Positions 6,698 to 11,617 of a stretch of DNA of 11,617 bases are shown piece by piece. Origin of the DNA: Alphaproteobacteria bacterium (lineage in GTDB: Bacteria > Pseudomonadota > Alphaproteobacteria > Rhodobacterales > Rhodobacteraceae); assembly GCA_030428025.1 (NCBI GenBank), contig JAUIBJ010000047.1, forward strand, positions 1 to 11,617, given 5' to 3'. How positions within the stretch are numbered: the first letter of the stretch is position 1; every line of letters begins with the position of its first letter. A program made the position numbers and the translations under genes. The notes under the pieces are model-generated. The model worked only from the letters and a program-made list of their open reading frames with translations. It searched no databases and was not told the DNA's origin.

Positions 6698-7271
6698 CTT
6701 TCCCCTGCGCAAGACCGCTCTTTTCATCGAGGACATCCACCATGACGGCGGCCCGGCCCCCGACCGGCCGCGCCGTCGCGCAGCCATCGCGGCGTTGGTG
6801 GGCAACCCCTTCGCGGGCGGCTACACCGCCGACCTGCAACCGGCGATGGAGGATCTCAAACCGCTGGGACTGATGATGACCGACCGGCTGATCGAGGCGA
6901 TGGACGGGATCGACGGCATCGACGGCTACGGCAAGGCGGCCATGGCGGGCGAGGGGGGCGAACTGGAACATACCGCGCTCTGGCACGTCCCCGGCGGCTA
7001 TGCGATGCGCGAACGGCTTGGCGCGGCCAAGGCGATCGTGCCCTCGGCGATGAAACAGGGCGGCCCCGGCACCCGCATCGATGTGCCGCTTGGCCATATC
7101 AACGCGGCCTATGTGCGCAGCCATTTCGACGCCATGGAAGTGGGCCTGCCCGACGGGCCGCGCGCTGGTGAACTGCTCTTCGTGCTCGCAATGTCCCGCG
7201 GCGGGCGCGTGCATGACCGGATGGGCGGGTTGACCGTGGCGGAGGTGAAGGGCGAGGACGGGCTGCGCTAG
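6690..7271 (+). CDS. PF06684 'amino acid synthesis' family protein
   Basis: This 193-residue protein matches the AA_synth family (PF06684), small cytosolic proteins whose name rests on early annotation and not on a demonstrated reaction. Family-like segments: RKTALFIEDIHHDGG (7-21), VGNPFAGGY (37-45), GKAAMAGEGGELEH (81-94), the strongest block KQGGPGT..IDVPLGH..AAYVRSHFD (122-147), and GGRVHDRMGGL near the end. Length is normal for the family (about 190-200). The ATG overlaps the UPF0280 stop by 8 bases, and this is the last gene before hairpins and a 202-base gap, so it closes the operon. A short DGIDGIDGYG duplication lies at 72-81. Placement beside a hydroxylase and a reductase suggests it acts on their ring product, for example as a hydrolase or isomerase, but I see no motif that proves it. 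Confidence 0.85.
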   Translation: MPDFPLRKTALFIEDIHHDGGPAPDRPRRRAAIAALVGNPFAGGYTADLQPAMEDLKPLGLMMTDRLIEAMDGIDGIDGYGKAAMAGEGGELEHTALWHVPGGYAMRERLGAAKAIVPSAMKQGGPGTRIDVPLGHINAAYVRSHFDAMEVGLPDGPRAGELLFVLAMSRGGRVHDRMGGLTVAEVKGEDGLR

Positions 7272-7276
7272 GCTTT

Positions 7277-7315
7277 GGGGGCGCTGCCCCCGACGTCGAA
7301 ACCCTGCGGGGTTTC
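7277..7315 (+). terminator. Tandem hairpins after the operon, possible terminator
   Basis: Six bases after the last stop, GGGGGC-GCT-GCCCCC (7277-7291) forms a 6-bp stem, and GAAACCC-TGCG-GGGTTTC (7298-7315) forms a 7-bp stem. Neither is followed by a T run, so factor-independent termination is uncertain; they may instead protect the mRNA 3' end. No other function is apparent. Confidence 0.4.
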
Positions 7316-7318
7316 AAC

Positions 7319-7350
7319 GCCTCCCCCGGGATATTTTCGGCCAGGAGAAG
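7319..7350 (+). repeat. Intergenic repeat element, copy 1
   Basis: This begins GCCTCCCCCGGGATATTTTC and continues GGCCAGGAGAAG. It resembles a widespread intergenic sequence I recall from Rhodobacterales genomes. A second, diverged copy lies in the opposite orientation at 7371-7403. Confidence 0.55.
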
Positions 7351-7370
7351 CAATGGGCGCGGGCCCGGTG

Positions 7371-7403
7371 TTTCTTCTGGCAGAAAATATCCCCGCCGGA
7401 GGC
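7371..7403 (-). repeat. Intergenic repeat element, copy 2 (inverted)
   Basis: Read on the minus strand it begins GCCTCCGGCGGGGATATTTT and continues CTGCCAGAAGAAA. The 11 bases GGGATATTTTC are identical to copy 1 (7328-7338 against 7383-7393). The two copies face each other with 20 bases between them, so the transcript could fold into a long imperfect hairpin. Confidence 0.55.
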
Positions 7404-7417
7404 ATGAAATCTTTGGG

Positions 7418-7446
7418 CTGACCTTTCCGCCGGAACCCACTATAGG
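7418..7446 (+). promoter_or_regulatory. Candidate promoter for the ABC exporter gene
   Basis: CTGACC (7418-7423), 17 bases, then TATAGG (7441-7446): 4 of 6 matches in each hexamer. It lies about 28 bases before the exporter ATG at 7474 and after the repeat pair, so the exporter is probably transcribed separately from the upstream operon. Confidence 0.45.
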
Positions 7447-7473
7447 CAGGCGAACCCCCGTTGCAGGCATCGA

Positions 7474-9258
7474 ATGACCGACAAAGCCAGACCAGACCGA
7501 CAGCCGACCTTTTCCAAGGCCGACCGCGCCAATCTCCGCTGGCTCTGGCGTGACTATCTGAAGGCGCGCGCACCGTGGCTGGGCCTCGTGCTGCTGATGA
7601 TACTCGTGCAGGGGCTGGTCTATCAGCAATTCCTGTCGATGACCGAAAGCGGGTTGCGGGTGATCTTCGAGAGCGGCTCACTAAGAGATCTGGCGGTGGT
7701 CTGCGCCGGCGTCTTCTTCCTTTTCGCAGTGCGCGGGCTCATGTCCTATCTGGTGCCACTGGTCACGGTGCGGCTGTCGAACGAGGCCATATTCGAGATC
7801 CGGCGCGACCTGATCGGGCATATGATGTCGCTGGACCTGGCCTATTTCGAGCGCACCAAATCGGGCGAGATCATCCACAAGCTGGTGGCGCAGACCCAGC
7901 AACTGGGTGTGTTCTTCGGTCTCGCCACAGCAGGGGCGGTGCGCGATGCGGTGACGGTGGTGATCGTCTCTGGCTACCTGATCTGGAAGAACCCGGTGCT
8001 GTTCACCGCCGCCGTAGTGGTGCTGCCCTTCATCATCTGGGTGATGAACTATGTCTCCGACCGGGTAAAGCTGGCGCAGGGGCAGGCGGAACAGGCGCTT
8101 GGCGACTACATGAACGGCATCGAGGAAACGGTGAACGGCATGCGCACGGTCAAGATCGCCAGCCAGGAACAGGTCGAGGCCGGGCGGCTGATGAAGGGCA
8201 CCGGCGCCATCCGCGACCTGATGAACCGTGTGCAGACGACGCAGGCGCTGGTGATGCCCTCGATCGATCTCAGCTCCGCCTTCGTCTATGTGCTGGTGAT
8301 CGGTGGCGGCGGTTACATGGTGCTGTCGCCCGATTTCGACGTCGACGGCGCCGGCATCATCACCTTCCTTCTGGGCATGGTGATGGTCTTCGACCCTGCC
8401 CGCCTGCTGGCCCAGTATTTCGGCGCGCTGCAATCCAACCTCGTGCTGCTCGACCGGGTGCGCGGGCTTTACGACCAGACCCCGACGATCCGCGATGCCC
8501 CCGATGCTGTGGTCGAGTTCGACATCGCCGGCGATATCGTGCTGGATGACGTGACATTCGCCTACAGCCCCGATCACCCGCTCTTCGACCGACTCGACAT
8601 GACCTTCCGCGGCGGACAGGTCTCGGCCATCGTCGGCGCCACCGGCTCGGGGAAAACGACGATCCTGTCGCTCTTGTCGAGGCTCTATGATGTGCAGGGC
8701 GGGCGGATCACCATCGGCGGCCAGCCCATAGACAAGCTGAAGGTGGCGCGGCTGCGCGGCGCCTTTTCGGTGGTGGCGCAGGATATCGTGATCTTCAACA
8801 ATTCGATCTGGGAAAACATCCGATATGTGAACCCCGAGGCCAGCGACGAGGAGGTGTGGCGCGCCGCCGAGAATGCCGAGATCGCCGATCTGGTCCGAAG
8901 CCGCGGCGATGCGCCGGTGGGCCCGAAGGGGGCGCAGCTTTCGGGCGGGCAGAAACAGCGCATCGCCATCGCCCGCGCCTTCCTGCGCGATGCGCCGATC
9001 CTTCTGCTGGACGAGGCGACAAGCGCTCTCGATCAGGCCACGGAGGAACGGATCAAGTCGGCGCTCGACCGGTTGACGCAAGGCAAGACCACCATCGTGG
9101 TAGCGCACCGGCTGTCCTCTGTGACCCATGCCGACCGGATCTTCGTTCTGGAGGCCGGACAGCTCGTGGAACAGGGGCGCCATGGCGACCTGCTGGCCGG
9201 CGGCGGGCTCTACGCCCAACTCTATCAGGCGCAGAAAAAGGGCTATGACGGCCGCTGA
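7474..9258 (+). CDS. ABC exporter, fused permease and ATPase (MsbA-like half-transporter)
   Basis: The 594-residue half-transporter would dimerise in the inner membrane and export a lipid, peptide or drug-like substrate. Residues 1-320 form the membrane domain, with hydrophobic helices at about 35-55, 69-95, 150-168, 170-192, 265-283 and 290-312, and a cytoplasmic FERTKSGEIIHKLVAQTQQLG coupling segment typical of exporters. The ATPase domain has an A-loop tyrosine (FAYSPDHP), Walker A GATGSGKT (388-395), a Q-loop at SVVAQDIVIF, the signature LSGGQKQR (489-496), Walker B ILLLDE (509-514) and the H-loop histidine H545 in VVAHRLSS. All ATP-binding elements are intact, so it should be active. A weak CAGG ribosome site precedes ATG 7474. 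Sequence alone does not tell MsbA from multidrug or other exporters of the same layout. It is not overlapped with neighbours and has its own promoter candidate. Confidence 0.92.
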   Translation: MTDKARPDRQPTFSKADRANLRWLWRDYLKARAPWLGLVLLMILVQGLVYQQFLSMTESGLRVIFESGSLRDLAVVCAGVFFLFAVRGLMSYLVPLVTVRLSNEAIFEIRRDLIGHMMSLDLAYFERTKSGEIIHKLVAQTQQLGVFFGLATAGAVRDAVTVVIVSGYLIWKNPVLFTAAVVVLPFIIWVMNYVSDRVKLAQGQAEQALGDYMNGIEETVNGMRTVKIASQEQVEAGRLMKGTGAIRDLMNRVQTTQALVMPSIDLSSAFVYVLVIGGGGYMVLSPDFDVDGAGIITFLLGMVMVFDPARLLAQYFGALQSNLVLLDRVRGLYDQTPTIRDAPDAVVEFDIAGDIVLDDVTFAYSPDHPLFDRLDMTFRGGQVSAIVGATGSGKTTILSLLSRLYDVQGGRITIGGQPIDKLKVARLRGAFSVVAQDIVIFNNSIWENIRYVNPEASDEEVWRAAENAEIADLVRSRGDAPVGPKGAQLSGGQKQRIAIARAFLRDAPILLLDEATSALDQATEERIKSALDRLTQGKTTIVVAHRLSSVTHADRIFVLEAGQLVEQGRHGDLLAGGGLYAQLYQAQKKGYDGR

Positions 9259-9271
9259 CTCGGGCGTTTAG

Positions 9272-9300
9272 GCCTTCTTGTTCGGCAACCGGTCGAAGGC
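9272..9300. terminator. Hairpin between convergent genes, possible terminator
   Basis: GCCTTC (9272-9277) pairs with GAAGGC (9295-9300), with an inner CGG-CAA-CCG stem (9283-9291). It starts 14 bases after the exporter stop and 50 bases beyond the azlD stop on the other strand, where a shared terminator would be expected. There is no T run, so the call is weak. Confidence 0.35.
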
Positions 9301-9349
9301 GGGATATCAAGCCCCATGTGAACAGCTCGCCCGCGTTTCACGATCCGCC

Positions 9350-9688
9350 CTACCCGATGAAATAGAGGCCCAGGAATAGCGTCGCCGCGCCTAGCGTGAT
9401 CGCCGCCAGCACGTTGCGCGTCAGCACCCCGGCCGCCACCGTCGCCCCCGCCGCCAGCAGGCGTGCCGCATCGGGGCTGCCGCCCGTTGCCTGCGGCCAG
9501 ACCACCAGCGGCGCCACCAGCCCCGGCAGAACCGCGACCGCGGTATAGCGCAGGTGCCGCAACAGCCAGGCGGGCAGCTCGCGGTCGCCGATCAACCCGA
9601 TGAAGACGAAGCGCAACCCGTAGCTGCCCAGACCCAGAAGGGCGATCACCAGCCAGAGCTCTCCCGTGTCGATCCCCATGTCCGTCAT
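9350..9688 (-). CDS. azlD: AzlD family branched-chain amino acid transport subunit
   Basis: The 112-residue hydrophobic protein is the small partner of AzlC in a two-part branched-chain amino acid exporter (known from Bacillus azlCD and the homologous E. coli YgaZH). About four membrane helices are visible: 10-32, 46-65 (including TAVAVLPGLVAPLVVW), 76-92 and 93-111. The segment GSYGLRFVFIGL followed by RHLRYTAVAVLPGLVAPLV is the family hallmark. Its ATG (9688) overlaps the azlC stop in an ATGA, with AGGAG 8 bases upstream, so the two subunits are made together. A second ATG at 9679 is possible. It converges on the ABC exporter. Confidence 0.9.
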   Translation of the reverse strand: MTDMGIDTGELWLVIALLGLGSYGLRFVFIGLIGDRELPAWLLRHLRYTAVAVLPGLVAPLVVWPQATGGSPDAARLLAAGATVAAGVLTRNVLAAITLGAATLFLGLYFIG

Positions 9689-10410
9689 GCGTCTGACTCC
9701 TGCTCAAGGTGCCGTGCGCTGCGGCGCTCCATCTCGGCGCCGGTCACCATGCCCAGGATGCCGGCCACCAGCAGGCCGAGATTGTAGGGCAAGAAGGCCA
9801 GTACCAGCGCCCCCGCGATCGACACCAGCGCTGCCGCAACGTGAGCGCGGGTGCGCAGCATCGGCGTGATCAACGCCAGAAAGGTGATCGGTACCGCGAA
9901 ATCCAGCGCGAAACTGTCGGGGATCGAACTGCCCAAAAGCGCACCGATCAGCGTGAAGACATACCAGAAGGGGCAGACCGGCGCGACCGACCCGAAGAAA
10001 TAGGCCATCTTCTGCCCGATACCCCAGTGCGGGTTCTGTTCGAACCGGTAGACCGACAGCCCATAGCTCTGATCGACGATGAAATAGGCCGCCACCGCCC
10101 GCTGCCACAGTGGCGCGGGCCCCAGATATGGCGCGAGCGAGGCCGAATACATCGCCATCCGCAGGTTCACCGCCAGCGCCGAGACCAGAACGATCACCGT
10201 GGGCGCCTGATCGACCAGCAGTTGCAGCGCCGTCAGCTGCGCCGCCCCGGCGATGACGAGCACCGAAAAGCTCATCGTCGCCAAAAGGTCGAGCCCCGCC
10301 TCGGTGGCCACCACGCCGAACAGCACCGCGAAGGGCCCGACCACCAGAATAAAGGGAGCGGCATCGCGGACACCCTTCCAGAAGATCGAATTGGTGGTTT
10401 CCGTCGGCAT
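9685..10410 (-). CDS. azlC: AzlC family branched-chain amino acid permease
   Basis: The 241-residue inner membrane protein forms with AzlD an exporter for branched-chain amino acids or related compounds, likely driven by the proton gradient. Family features: RDAAPFILVVGPFAVLFGVVA (15-35), AGAAQLTALQLL, NLRMAMYSASLAPYL and an aromatic-rich middle (AYFIVDQSYGLSVYRF, then KMAYFFGSVAPVCPFWY). Six to seven hydrophobic segments span the length, normal for AzlC. The start at 10410 has AGGGG at 6 bases. It is divergent from fdhD across only 60 bases, and I found no convincing promoter hexamers in that gap. The substrate is by family; annotation as an 'ABC transporter permease' is common but there is no ATPase here. 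Confidence 0.92.
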   Translation of the reverse strand: MPTETTNSIFWKGVRDAAPFILVVGPFAVLFGVVATEAGLDLLATMSFSVLVIAGAAQLTALQLLVDQAPTVIVLVSALAVNLRMAMYSASLAPYLGPAPLWQRAVAAYFIVDQSYGLSVYRFEQNPHWGIGQKMAYFFGSVAPVCPFWYVFTLIGALLGSSIPDSFALDFAVPITFLALITPMLRTRAHVAAALVSIAGALVLAFLPYNLGLLVAGILGMVTGAEMERRSARHLEQESDA

Positions 10411-10459
10411 CCGTTGCCCCTAGATTGCGCCTGACATGTCCCGCCTACCCGCAAGCGGC

Positions 10460-10464
10460 AGGAG
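10460..10464 (+). promoter_or_regulatory. Ribosome binding site that sets the fdhD start
   Basis: AGGAG lies 6 bases before TTG 10471. A TTG at 10465 would touch the site directly and a GTG at 10477 would be 12 bases away, so 10471 is the best-spaced start. Confidence 0.6.
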
Positions 10465-10470
10465 TTGCAA

Positions 10471-11355
10471 TTGACTGTGACCGACGAATTCCCCGGCTAC
10501 GTGATCGCGCCGGACCCCAAGGCTCCGCGCCTGACCCGCAAGGTGACGGGCGTCGATCACGACGGCAGGCCGTCGGAAATCTCCGTGGTCGAGGAACGCC
10601 CGCTGACCATTTTCCTCAACGGACAGGAGATCGTGACGGCGATGACGATCGGGGACTACCCCGAGTATCTGGCACTGGGCTTCCTGCGCAATCAGGGGAT
10701 GCTGGCGGCGGACGAGACCGTGACCGGCGTCGATTATGACGAGGATCTGGAAACGGTCGTGGTCCGTACCGAAGGCCAGACAAACTACGAAGAAAAGCTG
10801 AAGAAGAAGACCCGTACCAGCGGGTGCGCGGTGGGCACGGTCTTTGGCGACATGATGGAGGGGCTGGAACGGGTCGCGCTGCCCGACCTGAAGGTGAAGA
10901 CCTCAGATCTTTACCGCCTCGCCTCGGTCATCAACCGCACCCCCTCGCTTTATCTGGAAGCGGGCGCGATTCACGGCACGGTGCTCTGCCAAGGGGCCGA
11001 GCCGCTGGTCTATATGGAGGACGTCGGCCGGCACAACGCCGTCGACAAGATCGCCGGCTGGATGTTTTCGGAAAGCGTCTCGCCAGGTGACAAGCTGCTT
11101 TACACCACTGGCCGGCTGACCTCGGAGATGGTGATCAAGACGGCGCTGATGGGCATTCCCGCGCTCGCCTCGCGCTCGGGCTTTACCGCATGGGGGGTGG
11201 AGATCGCGCGCGATGTGGGGCTCACCCTGATCGGGCGGATGCGTGGCAAGCGTTTCGTCTGTCTCAGCGGCGAGGAGCGGCTGGTGCGCGACACCGACCC
11301 TGACAGCGTGCCGGAAGAGAACAAGAAGCACCGGCGCAAAGGGGCTGACACGTGA
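10471..11355 (+). CDS. fdhD: Formate dehydrogenase accessory sulfurtransferase FdhD
   Basis: The 294-residue cytosolic protein carries sulfur from the cysteine desulfurase IscS to the bis-MGD molybdenum cofactor, making formate dehydrogenase active. Family marks are clear: VEERPLTIFLNGQE (39-52), DYPEYLALGFLRNQG, the SGCAVGTVFGD loop with the sulfur-carrying cysteine at C119, LVYMEDVGRHNAVDKIAGW and LLYTTGRLTSEMVIKTALMGIPALASRSGFTAWGVEIA split across the second half. E. coli FdhD has a CxxC at the active loop; here it is CAVG, so only the first cysteine remains, which is the one thought essential. The start is TTG 10471, with SD 6 bases upstream; GTG 10477 is the nearest alternative. No formate dehydrogenase gene lies in the window; mobA follows after 106 bases on the same strand. 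Confidence 0.93.
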   Translation: MTVTDEFPGYVIAPDPKAPRLTRKVTGVDHDGRPSEISVVEERPLTIFLNGQEIVTAMTIGDYPEYLALGFLRNQGMLAADETVTGVDYDEDLETVVVRTEGQTNYEEKLKKKTRTSGCAVGTVFGDMMEGLERVALPDLKVKTSDLYRLASVINRTPSLYLEAGAIHGTVLCQGAEPLVYMEDVGRHNAVDKIAGWMFSESVSPGDKLLYTTGRLTSEMVIKTALMGIPALASRSGFTAWGVEIARDVGLTLIGRMRGKRFVCLSGEERLVRDTDPDSVPEENKKHRRKGADT

Positions 11356-11405
11356 GGCCGGGCATCGCCCTTTCCCGGTCTGCGACCCGGTGCGGGCCCG
11401 GGCCA

Positions 11406-11434
11406 ATTTTCCTCGCGGAAAATGCGCATTTTTT
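11406..11434 (+). other. Overlapping hairpin and palindrome between fdhD and mobA
   Basis: ATTTTCC-TCGC-GGAAAAT (11406-11423) is a perfect 7-bp stem, and AAAATGCGCATTTT (11419-11432) is a perfect palindrome sharing its right arm, ending in TTTTTT. The two folds exclude each other. It is AT-rich in an otherwise GC-rich region and could be a partial terminator or mRNA stability element before mobA. Confidence 0.5.
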
Positions 11435-11461
11435 GGCCTCCCGTGGCATCGGTAGGTGCCC

Positions 11462-11617
11462 ATGAGAAAGCCCTTCGGCGTAATTCTGGCCGGGGGCCTG
11501 GCCAGCCGTATGGGCGGGGGTGACAAGGGGCTGCTGCCGCTGGGCGACACCACCATTCTCGATCATGTGATCGACCGGCTGGCGCCGCAGGTGGACGGGT
11601 TGGCGCTCAATGCCAAT
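11462..11617 (+). CDS. mobA: Molybdenum cofactor guanylyltransferase MobA (N-terminal part, cut by window edge)
   Basis: The first 52 residues of MobA, which joins GMP from GTP to molybdopterin to make MGD, the cofactor form used by formate dehydrogenase, nitrate reductase and DMSO reductase-type enzymes. The nucleotide-binding signature is complete: VILAGGLASRMGGGDKGLLP (residues 7-26), with the GG, R and DK residues that hold GTP and Mg. The CTP-using paralogue MocA has a related signature; the DKGLLPLG form favours MobA. The ATG at 11462 follows a TAGGT site at about 5 bases. Placement after fdhD fits shared service to formate dehydrogenase. Confidence 0.88.
   Translation, partial: MRKPFGVILAGGLASRMGGGDKGLLPLGDTTILDHVIDRLAPQVDGLALNAN

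Noticed and set aside
7474..9258. ABC exporter as a sixth member of the hydroxylase operon
   Set aside because: A 202-base gap with hairpins, repeats and its own promoter candidate separates it, while the operon genes all overlap.
11419..11432. AAAATGCGCATTTT as a regulator binding site such as FNR
   Set aside because: It does not match TTGAT-N4-ATCAA, and it lies between same-strand genes where an RNA hairpin is simpler.

Overview
The window looks like chromosomal DNA of an alphaproteobacterium, most likely of the order Rhodobacterales. The base composition is GC-rich with strong G/C third-position bias, several starts have GGAG-type ribosome sites, and one intergenic element (7319-7403) has the CCCCCGGGATATTT look I associate with that order. 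The taxonomic call is inference; no marker gene is present. There are no RNA genes, CRISPR arrays, insertion sequences or phage genes that I can see.

Layout. The left edge (1-696, minus strand) holds a truncated class I glutamine amidotransferase and dgkA, a small membrane diacylglycerol kinase. A 169-base divergent region with a perfect 16-base palindrome separates dgkA from a tightly packed plus-strand operon (866-7271). Its five genes all overlap by 1 to 8 bases: a FAD subunit of a molybdenum hydroxylase, a fused [2Fe-2S]/molybdopterin subunit of the same enzyme, a 6-hydroxynicotinate reductase-like iron-sulfur protein, a UPF0280 (ApbE-like fold) protein and a PF06684 'amino acid synthesis' family protein. 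A 202-base gap with hairpins and an inverted pair of repeat elements follows. Next come an MsbA-type ABC exporter (7474-9258), a convergent azlC-azlD pair (9350-10410, minus) and a divergent fdhD followed by the start of mobA (10471 to the right edge).

The five-gene operon is the most interesting part. The overlaps imply that the products act together. A molybdenum hydroxylase inserts a water-derived oxygen into a heterocycle or aldehyde; the reductase homologue in the same operon suggests the hydroxylated ring is then reduced, as in the oxygen-independent nicotinate route of Eubacterium barkeri. UPF0280 shares a fold superfamily with ApbE flavin transferases and could supply or attach flavin to a partner. 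The PF06684 protein has no agreed function and may act on the product. The substrate is unknown, and the usual enamidase and later enzymes of nicotinate fermentation are absent from the window.

fdhD and mobA serve formate dehydrogenase and other bis-MGD enzymes. They share the molybdenum theme but probably not the same cofactor form as the hydroxylase.
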